This document shows positions 47,826 through 56,821 of a DNA stretch of 64,000 nucleotides, in pieces. A program made the translations under genes and the position numbers. The stretch is from JBEVJK01 sp963791325 (GTDB lineage: Bacteria > Pseudomonadota > Alphaproteobacteria > Rhizobiales > Rhizobiaceae): contig CAWBRU010000021.1 in assembly GCA_963791325.1 (NCBI GenBank), forward strand, positions 1-64,000, given 5' to 3'. The number at the start of each line of letters is the position of its first letter. Positions within the stretch are counted from its first letter, which is position 1. The notes beneath the pieces were generated by a model. That model saw nothing but the letters and a program-made list of their open reading frames with translations. It was not told the DNA's origin and ran no database searches.

Positions 47826-49256
47826 CTAGACGTTGAGCAGCAGGTATTCCCGCTCCCACGGGCTGATCACTTCCATGAAGGTCTCGAACTCGGCCCGCTT
47901 GATCGCTGCGTAAGTCGAGACGAACGATGCTCCCAGCAGCTCGCGCAGCATCGCGTCTTCTTCGAACAGGTCGACCGCCTCCAGCAGACCCCTGGGCAGG
48001 TCGATCTCGTCTTCGTTGACGGTGGTTCCGACCGGCGCGTCCGGCTTCACCTTCTCGATGATGCCGGCCAGGCCGCAGGCCAGCGAGGCCGCCAGCGCCA
48101 GATAAGGATTGGCGTCCGAGGACGGGATGCGGTTCTCGACCCGCCGCGCCATCGGATCGGAGCGCGGGACGCGAAAGGCGGTGGTGCGGTTGTCGTAGCC
48201 CCATTTGGTGTTGACGGGCGCCGAGGCGGCCTGGGTCAGCCGGCGGTAGGAGTTGACGTAAGGCGCAAACATCACCAGCGCGTTGGGCACATGCTTTTGC
48301 ATGCCGCCGATGAAGTGGAAGAACGTGTCCGTCTCGGTGCCGTCCGCAGCCGCGAACACATTGTCGCCGGTCTTCTTGTCGAGCACCGATTGGTGGATGT
48401 GCATGGCCGAGCCGGGCTGGCCCTGGATCGGCTTGGCCATGAAGGTGGCGTAGGTCTCGTGCTTCAGTGCAGCTTCACGGATCGTCCGCTTGAACAAGAA
48501 AACCTGATCGGCGAGCTCGATCGGGTCGCCGTGGCGCAGATTGATCTCGAGCTGGCCGGCGCCCTCCTCGTGGATCAGGGTGTCGATCTCCAGCCCCTGG
48601 CTTTCGGAGAAATGATAGATGTCGTCGATCAGCTCGTCGAACTCGTTGACGCCGGCGATCGAATAGCCGGCGCCGCCGCCGATGGGCCGGCCCGAGCGGC
48701 CGACCGGCGGCGTCAGCGGATAGTCCGGGTCGGGGTTCTTGCGCACGAGATAGAATTCGATCTCAGGCGCGACGACCGGGCGATAGCCGCGAGCGGCATA
48801 GGCGCTCAGCACCCGCTTCAGCACGTTCCGCGGCGTGAACTCGACGCTGCGCCCGTCCTGGTGAACCAGGTCGCAGATCACCTGCGCGGTCGGGTCCTCC
48901 TCCCAGGGCACCACCGAGAGCGTCGACAGGTCCGGTACCAGCTTCAAGTCGCCATCGTCCTCCGGATAGGCGAAGCCGTTGCCGTCCTCGGGATAGTCGC
49001 CCGAGATCGTCATCATGAACGGTGCAGAGGGCAGCGCCAGCGAGGTGTTGGAGGTGAACTTCTTCGACGGCATCATCTTGCCGCGGGCGACGCCGGCCTG
49101 ATCGGGCGTGATGCATTCGATGTCCTCGATGCCGCGCCATTCCAGCCAGGGAGCCACCTCTTTCCAATGCTTGACGCCGCGACGGGTTTTGACAAAGGCG
49201 GGTAGACGCGCGCGCTTGGGGCTCGCGGGTCGGGCATCCTTTCTACCGGGCGGCAT
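47826..49256 (-). CDS. puuA: Gamma-glutamylputrescine synthetase-like glutamine synthetase
   Basis: 476 residues of the GS superfamily: PVVAPEIEFYLV (metal-binding Glu), EEGAGQLEINLRHGDP, FMAKPIQGQPGSAMHIHQS (His/Ser), NRTTAFRVPRSDP-type NRTTAFRVP and ENRIPSSDANPYLALA. It lacks the adenylylation-type end of GlnA and is followed by a PuuB-like oxidase, so gamma-glutamylation of putrescine or a related amine is likely. The ATG at 49256 is chosen, with a basic leader before the conserved domain; a later start is possible. First gene of puuA-puuB. Confidence 0.87.
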   Translation of the reverse strand: MPPGRKDARPASPKRARLPAFVKTRRGVKHWKEVAPWLEWRGIEDIECITPDQAGVARGKMMPSKKFTSNTSLALPSAPFMMTISGDYPEDGNGFAYPEDDGDLKLVPDLSTLSVVPWEEDPTAQVICDLVHQDGRSVEFTPRNVLKRVLSAYAARGYRPVVAPEIEFYLVRKNPDPDYPLTPPVGRSGRPIGGGAGYSIAGVNEFDELIDDIYHFSESQGLEIDTLIHEEGAGQLEINLRHGDPIELADQVFLFKRTIREAALKHETYATFMAKPIQGQPGSAMHIHQSVLDKKTGDNVFAAADGTETDTFFHFIGGMQKHVPNALVMFAPYVNSYRRLTQAASAPVNTKWGYDNRTTAFRVPRSDPMARRVENRIPSSDANPYLALAASLACGLAGIIEKVKPDAPVGTTVNEDEIDLPRGLLEAVDLFEEDAMLRELLGASFVSTYAAIKRAEFETFMEVISPWEREYLLLNV

Positions 49257-49336
49257 CAATCACCAGCAATTGTTGCAGATCAGCCACTATACCCAGGCTG
49301 TTTGGCGACGCATAGCCCGCCGGCTTCGCGGGCCGC

Positions 49337-49738
49337 TCAGCCGCGTACGGCGCCGCGCAAGCGGTCGATAACGGGCTGCAACGTCTCGGCAGTCAGCGGC
49401 TTGCGCACCACGGCATCAACGGCGGCATTGCCGGCGGTCAGCTCGTCGAATGCCGCTCCGCTGCGCGACAGCACGATCGTGCGCGGCAGCCGCGCGGGCG
49501 AGACCCTCTGCTGATCGCAGACCAGCGCAAGCACGCCCTCGCAACCCGGGTCGAAGTCGACGATGACGATGCCGGGTTGCAGCTCCTGCAGTCGAGGCCC
49601 GGCCTTGGCCGGCTCCTCGCACACCGGCCGCAAGCCGCAGCGTTCGACGATCTTGGCGATCACCACCCGGTCCACCGGCGATTTGCTGATCACCAGCACG
49701 CCGCAACGGGCATGAGAGTAGGTCGGCGGCGAGGCCAT
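49337..49738 (-). CDS. Atypical receiver-like protein
   Basis: 133 residues without an output domain. The fold order matches a response-regulator receiver: CGVLVISKSPVDRVVIAKIV (beta1-alpha1), GIVIVDFDPGCEGVLALV (beta3 with Asp), RTIVLSRSGAAFDELTAGN (beta4 with Ser) and VVRKPLTAETLQPVIDRL (beta5 with the conserved Lys). The usual acidic pair after beta1 is replaced by SK, so phosphorylation is doubtful. The ATG at 49738 starts just before the fold; the frame extends to 49795 without supporting features. No partner kinase adjoins. Confidence 0.65.
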   Translation of the reverse strand: MASPPTYSHARCGVLVISKSPVDRVVIAKIVERCGLRPVCEEPAKAGPRLQELQPGIVIVDFDPGCEGVLALVCDQQRVSPARLPRTIVLSRSGAAFDELTAGNAAVDAVVRKPLTAETLQPVIDRLRGAVRG

Positions 49739-49981
49739 GGGCGCGCGAGACCTTCTGTATGGCCGACCCCGTCGCAGTGGGCTGCGCGACGACATCGCCT
49801 CGGCTCAATGCCAGGTTGCAATTCCACCGAGTAGATAGCGACGGAGGTTGTGGCTTGTCAAGCGCGCCCGGATGAGTTCCGCGCGCAAAATGCCTGCGCC
49901 GCAGACGCGGCGCAGGCAGACAACATCAGCGAGGGATCTGGGCTTGGCCGCGCGGCGAAGCGGTCCCGTGTTCTGCGCCGT

Positions 49982-50221
49982 TCAGAAGGCACCCTGGGTG
50001 ACGATCACCGGGATCAGCAGGTCGCCCCAATTGCCGTCGCCGGCATGGTGACGCGCCGAGCGCACCAGTTCGACCGAGACCCCTGCCTCCACGGCCTTCA
50101 TCACCGATTGATTGAGCCGATGCAGGTCGTTGGCGACGATGCGGATCGCCGCCTGCTGATCGTTGTTCATGGTCGAAGCCTGTTCCTCGGCCCGTTCTTT
50201 GACCCGTGTCCTGGCAGGCAT
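49982..50221 (-). CDS. Small protein downstream of aceA
   Basis: 79 residues: a charged N-terminus (PARTRVKERAEEQA), then a helix IRIVANDLHRLNQSVMKAVEAG and a C-terminal DGNWGDLLIPVIVTQ strand. No family assigned with certainty. ACAAGGAGAACCGATC is a very good ribosome site, and the gene starts 30 bases after the aceA stop on the same strand, so it is probably co-transcribed with aceA. Between it and the receiver-like gene (49739-49981) I see nothing else. Confidence 0.7.
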   Translation of the reverse strand: MPARTRVKERAEEQASTMNNDQQAAIRIVANDLHRLNQSVMKAVEAGVSVELVRSARHHAGDGNWGDLLIPVIVTQGAF

Positions 50222-50251
50222 GATCGGTTCTCCTTGTTGTCTCGGCGGGTG

Positions 50252-51541
50252 CTATTCGGCTGCCGCGCGGAACTGGGCGTGTTCGGTGGATTCGCGCATT
50301 GCGGTGGTCGAGGCACGGCCGCCGGTGATCGCCATTGCCACGGCGTCGAAATAGCCGGTGCCGACCTCGCGCTGGTGCTTGGTTGCGGTGTAGCCGCTGG
50401 ACTCGGCGGCGAATTCGGCCTGCTGCAGTTCGGCATAAGCCGACATCTGCCGTTCCCGATAGCCGCGGGCCAGCTCGAACATGCCGAAATTGAGCTGGTG
50501 GAAGCCGGCGAGCGTGATGAACTGGAATTTGTAGCCCATTGCGCCGAGCTCGCGCTGAAAGCAGGCGATCGTCGCCTGATCGAGGTTCTGCGACCAGTTG
50601 AACGACGGAGAGCAGTTGTAGGCGAGCAGCTTGTCGGGAAACTGCCGGCGCACGCCTTCGGCGAAGCGGCGTGCCTGGGCGAGGTCGGGCTTCGAAGTCT
50701 CGCACCAGATCAGGTCGGCATGGTCGGCATAGGCGATGGCGCGCGCGATGCAGGGCTCGAGCCCGTTGCGGACACGGTAGAAGCCTTCCGGTGTGCGCCC
50801 GGCGTCATACTCGACGAACGGACGGTCGCGTTCGTCGATGTCGGAGGTGATCAGCTTGGCCGCCTCGGCGTCGGTGCGGGCGATGACCAGCGTCGGCACC
50901 CCCATCACGTCTGCCGCCAACCTAGCCGCATCGAGGTTGCGGATATGGGCGGAAGTGGGGATCAGCACCTTGCCGCCAAGATGGCCGCATTTCTTTTCCG
51001 AGGCGAGCTGGTCCTCGAAGTGGACCCCCGCCGCACCTGCCTCGATGAATGCCTTCATGATCTCGAAGGCATTGAGCGGACCGCCGAAGCCGGCTTCCGC
51101 ATCGGCGACGATCGGCGCAAACCAGGTCTCGACCGACAGCCCGTTGCCCTCCGCCGTCTCGATCTGGTCGGCGCGCTGCAGGGTCCGGTTGATGCGGCGG
51201 GCGAGTTCCGGGGCCGCATTGGCGGGGTAGAGCGACTGGTCGGGGTACATGGCGGACGCCGTGTTGGCGTCGGCCGCGACCTGCCATCCCGAGAGGTAGA
51301 TCGCCTGCAGCCCGGCCCGCACCATCTGCATGGCCTGGTTGCCCGACAGGGCGCCGAGCGCATTGACGTAGCCGTCCTCGTGAAGCAGCCGCCACAGCCG
51401 ATTGGCACCCATCTCAGCCAGACTGTAATGGATCTCGACCGAGCCGCGCAGGCGCTCGACATCGCCCGGCGCGTAGGGCCGGCTAAGGCCTTCATAGCGC
51501 CCGGTGGGCGCCGCCGGCACCAGCTTGTAAAAATCAGTCAT
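50252..51541 (-). CDS. aceA: Isocitrate lyase
   Basis: Cleaves isocitrate to glyoxylate and succinate in the glyoxylate shunt, needed on acetate and fatty acids. 429 residues. The catalytic motif KKCGHLGGKV is at 183-192 with the active Cys at 185; WQVAADAN, GVHFEDQLAS, IARTDAEAA and YNCSPSFNW are conserved. The ATG at 51541 places the protein at the usual length; the frame extends to 51598 without a ribosome site. It is divergent from an ScfR-type regulator, which very likely controls it. aceB is not in the window. Confidence 0.97.
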   Translation of the reverse strand: MTDFYKLVPAAPTGRYEGLSRPYAPGDVERLRGSVEIHYSLAEMGANRLWRLLHEDGYVNALGALSGNQAMQMVRAGLQAIYLSGWQVAADANTASAMYPDQSLYPANAAPELARRINRTLQRADQIETAEGNGLSVETWFAPIVADAEAGFGGPLNAFEIMKAFIEAGAAGVHFEDQLASEKKCGHLGGKVLIPTSAHIRNLDAARLAADVMGVPTLVIARTDAEAAKLITSDIDERDRPFVEYDAGRTPEGFYRVRNGLEPCIARAIAYADHADLIWCETSKPDLAQARRFAEGVRRQFPDKLLAYNCSPSFNWSQNLDQATIACFQRELGAMGYKFQFITLAGFHQLNFGMFELARGYRERQMSAYAELQQAEFAAESSGYTATKHQREVGTGYFDAVAMAITGGRASTTAMRESTEHAQFRAAAE

Positions 51542-51685
51542 CCCCGGAATTCTCCCGCTGCTTTGGAAATTCACTGCCTCGATCGGTCGTTTACACAATT
51601 TACTTGATCATTTTGATTTGGATAGGATTCGCGGGGGCAGCCAAGGAAGAATTGAGTCAATCTGTGTTGCCGCGGAGAAGATGGG

Positions 51686-51736
51686 CCTGTAAAGTTGTCA
51701 AAACTGTCACAGGCCGGCTTCGGTAAAGTTTCGTAA
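51686..51736. promoter_or_regulatory. Repeated sequence elements between aceA and the ScfR-type gene
   Basis: GTAAAGTT occurs twice, at 51689-51696 and 51723-51730, 34 bases apart; the second copy ends 6 bases before the regulator's ATG. The first copy lies inside a loose palindrome CCTGT..ACAGG (51686-51713) that also holds two TGTCA direct repeats (51696-51700 and 51705-51709). This looks like a multi-site operator used to regulate aceA and the regulator itself. Confidence 0.5.
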
Positions 51737-53176
51737 ATGGCAGAACAGAAGATCTTTGCGGGGCCGCGTATAAGGCGCATCCGCAGGGCCCTTGGCCTGA
51801 CCCAGACGGCGATGGCCGCCGGACTTGGCATCTCGCCTTCCTATCTCAACCTGATCGAGCGCAACCAGCGGCCGCTGACGGTGCAGCTGATCCTCCGCCT
51901 GTCGGCCGTCTACAAAATCGAGGCCGAAGAGCTCAACCAGGCGGCCGGCGGGGCAATGGCCGCGCTGCGCGAAGTGTTCGCCGACCCGCTGCTCTCCGGC
52001 GAACTGTCCGGCGAGCAGGAGCTGGCCGACATCGCCGAAGCGGCGCCCAATGCCGCTGCCGGCATCGCCAAGCTCTACCGGGCCTATCGCGAGCAGGCCG
52101 GACGCCTGTCGGATCTGTCCGAGCTGATGCGGCGCGAAGGCCGGACGATGTCGGTGCCGGCTGCCCGCTTGCCGGTCGACGAAGTGCGCGATCTGTTCGA
52201 GCGGCGGCCCAATCATTTCGCCGAAATCGATGCCGAGGCGGAGGTTTTCGCAGCAGAGCTCGGGGCGGAAGAGGAGCTGTCGGTCGCTTTGCAGCGCTGG
52301 CTGAGGCAAGCGGCCGGGACCACGGTGCGGGTGCTGCCGATCGCCACCATGCCCAATTGGCGCCGGCGCTACGACCGCCACTCGCAGCGGCTGTTCCTGT
52401 CCGAGCGGCTGTCCCCCTTCGACCGGCTGCGCGAAATCGCCAGCGAAGCCTGCCTGCTCCGCCTCCGTCCCGCGATCGAGGCGACACTTGCGGCACTCGG
52501 CCCGACGTCCGACGAGGCGCGCCGGCTGGCCCGCTTCGAATTGGGGCGCTATGCCGGACTGGCGCTGATGATGCCCTACGCCGCGTTCCTGTCGGCGGCG
52601 CAGCGGCTGCACTACGACATCGATCTGCTGCGCGCCCGCTTCGGCGCCTCGTTCGAGCAGGCGGCCAATCGGCTGACCATGCTGGCGCGGCCGGGCAGCG
52701 GCGGCGTGCCGTTCTTTCTGCTCGAGATCGATCAGGCCGGCAACCGGCTGCGCAAGGCCGGCGCGCAGGGCTTCCCGCAGAGCCGCTTCGGCGGCGCCTG
52801 TCCGAAGCTCGCCATCCATGCCGCCTTCGCCCAGCCGGCTCAGCTGATCGTCGAGGCGGTCGTCATGCCTGATGGCGCCGAGTTCCTGACCGTCTGCCGC
52901 ACGGTCGAGGGACCGCAGGGCGGGTTCGCCGAACGGCCGCGCCGCACCGCCTTGCTGCTCGGCTGCGACATCGCCTTTCGCGGCGAGCTGGTCTACGGCG
53001 CCGCCCTGCCGCCGCAGGCCGCCGGCGCGTCCGGCGCGAGTTTCGCCACGCCGATCGGGCCGGCCTGCCGGCTTTGCGAACGGGTCGGCTGCCTGTCGCG
53101 GGCGGAACCGCCGCTCACCCGTCCGCTCGGCCTCGACGAAGTCTCGACCGGATTGAGCGCTTTCGACTTCCAGTAG
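51737..53176 (+). CDS. ScfR-family (short-chain fatty acyl) transcriptional regulator
   Basis: 479 residues. An XRE helix-turn-helix covers 10-65 (LGLTQTAMAAGLGISPSYLNL trimmed: TQTAMAAGLGISPSYLNLIE), followed by an IrrE-like metallopeptidase-type middle without an obvious HExxH and the C-terminal DUF2083 region with the cysteine cluster CRLCERVGC near the end. This architecture matches RamB/MccR/ScfR regulators of acetate, glyoxylate and methylcitrate genes, which sense acyl-CoAs. Divergent transcription from aceA fits that role. Confidence 0.9.
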   Translation: MAEQKIFAGPRIRRIRRALGLTQTAMAAGLGISPSYLNLIERNQRPLTVQLILRLSAVYKIEAEELNQAAGGAMAALREVFADPLLSGELSGEQELADIAEAAPNAAAGIAKLYRAYREQAGRLSDLSELMRREGRTMSVPAARLPVDEVRDLFERRPNHFAEIDAEAEVFAAELGAEEELSVALQRWLRQAAGTTVRVLPIATMPNWRRRYDRHSQRLFLSERLSPFDRLREIASEACLLRLRPAIEATLAALGPTSDEARRLARFELGRYAGLALMMPYAAFLSAAQRLHYDIDLLRARFGASFEQAANRLTMLARPGSGGVPFFLLEIDQAGNRLRKAGAQGFPQSRFGGACPKLAIHAAFAQPAQLIVEAVVMPDGAEFLTVCRTVEGPQGGFAERPRRTALLLGCDIAFRGELVYGAALPPQAAGASGASFATPIGPACRLCERVGCLSRAEPPLTRPLGLDEVSTGLSAFDFQ

Positions 53177-53283
53177 GGCGATTGCGCCAACACCGCCAGG
53201 GCTGGTGGATCAGGCGCGAAGCGGGCAAACTGGCTAGCTCGACGGAGCATCTTCGACATTTGCCGATCGGCCGGTCCCGCGCC

Positions 53284-54244
53284 ATGCAAGAGTTCTGCCT
53301 CCGCCACCCGCGTTGCCGCCGGTCCGGCGGGCCGCTTGAGCCGGGACGAGCCGTTGGGTTTCCTGCTCGTCTTTCTGTCGGCCGTGGTATGGAGCTTCGG
53401 CGGCGCGATCGCCCGCTTTCTCTCGACCGACGACAGCTGGACGGTGGTGTTCTGGCGCTCGCTCTGGGCGGTGATCTTCCTGCTGGCCTTCATGGCCTGG
53501 CGCGACGGTTTGCGCGGCACCAGGCGGCTGTTTGCCGCGATGGGCCTGCCGGGATTGGGGGTGGCGCTCTGCTTCACCGCAGCTTCGACCTGCTTCGTCG
53601 TCGCGCTGGGCTATACCACCGTCGCCAACATCCTGCTGATGCAGGCCGGCGTGCCGCTGATCGCCGCGCTGCTCGCCTGGCTGTTGTTCCGCGAGGCGGT
53701 GGCGCCGGCCACTTGGGCGGCGATCGCTGCGGTGATCTTCGGCATCGCCGTCATGGTGTCGGAATCGCTGTCCGGCACGACCTCGGCGGTCGGCAACGGG
53801 CTCGCCATGGTCATCGCGCTTTCGCTCTCCGGCGCCACCGTCATCACCCGTCGCTTTGCGCATGTGCGGATGGTGCCGGCGACCTGCCTCGGCGCCGTCT
53901 TCGGCATGCTTCTGGCGGCTCCTCAGGCCACCTCGCTGGCCGTCTCGACGGCCGACATGGCGGTGCTGTTTCTGTTCGGCGCAGTCAATCTCGGCGTCGG
54001 ACTTGCGCTGTTCGCTTCCGGCGTCCGCCTCATCCCGGCGGCCTTCGCCGCCCTCCTCGGGACGTTCGAGACGCTTCTCGGCCCGGTTTGGGTCTGGCTC
54101 ATCCATGGCGAGGTGCCCTCGGCGCGGACTGTGATCGGCGGCAGCATCGTCTTCGTCGCGCTGCTTCTGCATATCGGCCGCGAGTTCCGCCGTCAGGCGA
54201 TGCCGGCACGGCCGGGCACCACCGGCATGCCGTCGCCGAACTGA
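53284..54244 (+). CDS. EamA/DMT-family transporter (start region frame disturbed)
   Basis: About 319 residues, ten predicted helices as two EamA halves (FLLVFLSAVVWSFGGAIARF, LMQAGVPLIAALLAWLLF, GAVNLGVGLALFASGVRLIP, AALLGTFETLLGPVWVWL). The frame opening at 53336 begins only with a TTG. If one T at 53293-53294 is removed, an ATG at 53284 leads through QESASATRVAAGPAGRL straight into it. I therefore place the start at 53284. It exports or imports a small metabolite, unknown which. Alternative start: TTG at 53336. Confidence 0.8.
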
Positions 54245-54398
54245 GCGGACGTAACGTCAGGCGGCGGCGGCGCCAAAGCGCCATTTTGACGCTTGTGGCG
54301 CTGCAAAAACGAAAATACCCTTGGGCTCTTCACTGGCCTGTCGTGAGAGGGGAATGAGCCAGCGAGGCAGGGGCACACACGACGCTAGGGAGAATATC

Positions 54399-55496
54399 AT
54401 GATTGGTACGCTGCTTCGGCTGGCCGCCGCGCCGGCGGCGGTTCTCGCCATGACTCTTGCCACGGCCGCGCAGGAACGAACCGTCAACGTCTACAATTGG
54501 TCCGACTATATCGACACCTCGATCGTCGACGACTTCACCAAGGAGACGGGCATCAAGGTCGTCTACGACGTCTTCGATTCCAACGAGATCCTGGAAACCA
54601 AGCTGCTCGCCGGCGGCAGCGGCTACGACATCGTCGTCCCGACCGCCAACTTCCTCGCCCGCCAGATCCAGGCCGGCGTGTTTCAGAAGCTCGACAAGTC
54701 GAAGCTGCCCAACCTCGCCAATATGTGGGACGTGGTGTCGCAACGCACCGCCAAATACGATCCGGGCAACGAGTATTCGATCAATTACATGTGGGGCACC
54801 GTCGGCCTCGGCTACAACAAGAAGAAGGTTAAGGAGGCGCTCGGAACCGACAAGATCGACAGCTGGGACGTCTTCTTCAAGCCCGAGAACCTGGCCAAGC
54901 TTGCGGGCTGCGGCGTCTACGTTCTCGATTCCCCGACCGACATCCTGCCGGTCACGCTGCGCTACCTCGGGCTGGATCCCGAAAGCAAGTCCGCCGACGA
55001 TTTCGCCAAGGCAGGCGAGGCGCTGCTGGCGATCCGCCCGCACATCCGCAAGTTCCACTCCTCCGAATACATCAACGCGCTGGCCAATGGCGACATCTGC
55101 CTGGCGGTCGGCTGGTCGGGCGACGTGTTCCAGGCACGCGACCGTGCCAGCGAGGCCGGACAAGGTGTGGAGATCAGCTTCGTGGTGCCCAAGGAGGGCA
55201 CCGAGATGTGGTTCGATCAGATGGCGATCCCGGCCGATGCCCCGCATGTCGCCGAAGCGCACGAGTTCCTGAACTACCTGATGCGGCCCGAAGTCATCGC
55301 CAAGGCCTCCAACTACATCTACTACGCCAACGGCAACAAGGCGTCGCAGCCCTTCATCGACAAGGCCATCCTGGACGATCCGGCCATCTATCCGGACGAG
55401 GCGACGCTGAAGAACCTGTTCACCGTCCTGCCGTACGACCCCAAGACGCAGCGCAACGTGACACGGCTCTGGACTAAGATCGTCACCGGCCAGTGA
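54399..55496 (+). CDS. potF: Polyamine ABC transporter periplasmic binding protein (PotF-like)
   Basis: 365 residues: signal peptide (GTLLRLAAAPAAVLAMTLATA), then RTVNVYNWSDYIDTSIVDDF, FDSNEILETKLLAGGSGYDIVVPT, YMWGTVGLGYN and AVGWSGDVFQARDRA. WSDY and the acidic residues that grip the diamine are as in PotF/PotD. AGGGAG precedes the ATG at 54399. It heads potFGHI and brings putrescine or spermidine to the importer; puuA-puuB lies 5 kb to the left. Confidence 0.92.
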   Translation: MIGTLLRLAAAPAAVLAMTLATAAQERTVNVYNWSDYIDTSIVDDFTKETGIKVVYDVFDSNEILETKLLAGGSGYDIVVPTANFLARQIQAGVFQKLDKSKLPNLANMWDVVSQRTAKYDPGNEYSINYMWGTVGLGYNKKKVKEALGTDKIDSWDVFFKPENLAKLAGCGVYVLDSPTDILPVTLRYLGLDPESKSADDFAKAGEALLAIRPHIRKFHSSEYINALANGDICLAVGWSGDVFQARDRASEAGQGVEISFVVPKEGTEMWFDQMAIPADAPHVAEAHEFLNYLMRPEVIAKASNYIYYANGNKASQPFIDKAILDDPAIYPDEATLKNLFTVLPYDPKTQRNVTRLWTKIVTGQ

Positions 55497-55507
55497 TTGA
55501 AGCGGCC

Positions 55508-55534
55508 AAGGGGCCCTCTCGACCAGGGCCCCTT
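55508..55534 (+). terminator. Strong hairpin between potF and potG
   Basis: Perfect 10-bp inverted repeat AAGGGGCCCT / AGGGCCCCTT with a 7-base loop, 11 bases after the potF stop, followed by GCGTTT. Probably a partial terminator or 3' stabiliser that favours binding-protein output over the ATPase and permeases. Confidence 0.7.
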
Positions 55535-55561
55535 GCGTTTCTGCGGCAAACGGAGGCCGGT

Positions 55562-56704
55562 ATGAAATCGCTCGGCAGCATTCGCAGGGACTTTGCGCCG
55601 TGGAGCGACCCCACTGCGCGTCCTTATATCGTCTTCGACAAGGTGACCAAGCGGTTCGGTGACTTCGCCGCGGTCAATGAGTTGTCGCTCAGCATCTATG
55701 AACGCGAGTTCTTCGCCCTGCTCGGCGCCTCCGGCTGCGGCAAGACCACTCTTTTGCGCATGTTGGCCGGCTTCGAGGAGCCGAGCGCCGGCCGGATCCT
55801 GCTCGACGGGCAGGAGCTCGCCGGGATCCCGCCGTACCGCCGGCCGGTCAACATGATGTTCCAGTCCTATGCGCTGTTTCCGCACATGACGGTCGAACAG
55901 AACATCGCCTTCGGCCTCAAGCAGGAAGGCATGGCCAAGGCCGACATCGCCGCCCGGGTGGCGGAGATGCTGCGCCTGGTCAAGCTCGGGCCGTTCGCCA
56001 AGCGCAAGCCGCATCAGCTCTCCGGCGGCCAGCGCCAGCGGGTGGCGCTGGCCCGCTCGGTCGCCAAGCGGCCCAAGGTGCTGCTGCTCGATGAGCCGCT
56101 CGGCGCGCTCGACAAGAAGCTGCGCGAGGAAACCCAGTTCGAGCTGATGGACCTGCAGCAGAGCCTCGGCCTGACCTTCGTCGTGGTCACCCACGACCAG
56201 GAGGAGGCGATGACGATGGCCGACCGCATCGCCATCCTCGACAAGGGCGAGCTGATGCAGGTCGCGACCCCGGCGGAAATCTACGAAGCGCCGGGCTCGC
56301 GTTTCGTCGCCAACTTCGTCGGCAACGTCAACATGTTCGAAGGCCGGGTGAAAAGCCGCGACGATGCCCGCGCCTGGATCGTCGGCAAGGACGGACTGGC
56401 CATCGCCACAGACAATCCCGGCCTGGCTCAGCCCGGCGCGGAGGTGGCGTTCGCGATCCGGCCCGAAAAGGTCCGGGTGTCGTCGCGCCGGCCCGATCGC
56501 ACGGATGCCAACGCCGCAGAGGGAGAGATCTACGACATCGCCTATCTCGGCGACATGACGGTCTACCACGTCCGACTGGACAACGGTCAGGTGATCAAGG
56601 CAAGCGCGCTCAATGCGGCCCGCCTCACGGACGATCCGCTGACCTGGAACGACCGTGCCTGGATCTCCTTCCTGCCCGATGCCGGCATCGTGCTGACGCG
56701 CTAG
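55562..56704 (+). CDS. potG: Polyamine ABC transporter ATP-binding protein (PotG-like)
   Basis: 380 residues: Walker A GASGCGKTTLLR, signature LSGGQRQRVALARS, Walker B VLLLDEPLGALD, switch VVTHDQEEAMTMAD, and a C-terminal TOBE domain (EGEIYDIAYLGDMTVYHVRL). GGAGGCCGGT precedes the ATG at 55562; the frame opening at 55493 would put the potF-potG hairpin inside the protein. It energises the PotH/PotI permeases. Confidence 0.93.
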   Translation: MKSLGSIRRDFAPWSDPTARPYIVFDKVTKRFGDFAAVNELSLSIYEREFFALLGASGCGKTTLLRMLAGFEEPSAGRILLDGQELAGIPPYRRPVNMMFQSYALFPHMTVEQNIAFGLKQEGMAKADIAARVAEMLRLVKLGPFAKRKPHQLSGGQRQRVALARSVAKRPKVLLLDEPLGALDKKLREETQFELMDLQQSLGLTFVVVTHDQEEAMTMADRIAILDKGELMQVATPAEIYEAPGSRFVANFVGNVNMFEGRVKSRDDARAWIVGKDGLAIATDNPGLAQPGAEVAFAIRPEKVRVSSRRPDRTDANAAEGEIYDIAYLGDMTVYHVRLDNGQVIKASALNAARLTDDPLTWNDRAWISFLPDAGIVLTR

Positions 56705-56821
56705 GGCAATTTCGGGAGACGCAGGAGCGCATTGCCGGTTGGGAATTGCGAAGACGCAACGCATTTGGAGCGGGAGCGCCGGTTTGAAGAAGCGTCGTCC
56801 GCGCGGGCCGAAGGAGCACCG

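Noticed and set aside
46992..49205. A 737-residue open frame on the plus strand
   Set aside because: It is antisense to puuB and puuA. It has an Arg/Asp/Gly-rich composition typical of shadow frames in GC-rich genes and no domain.
54277..54302. Inverted repeat AGCGCCA/TGGCGCT after the DMT gene as a terminator
   Set aside because: The 12-base loop and the A-rich rather than T-rich sequence after it on the plus strand make a terminator unlikely. I leave it unassigned.
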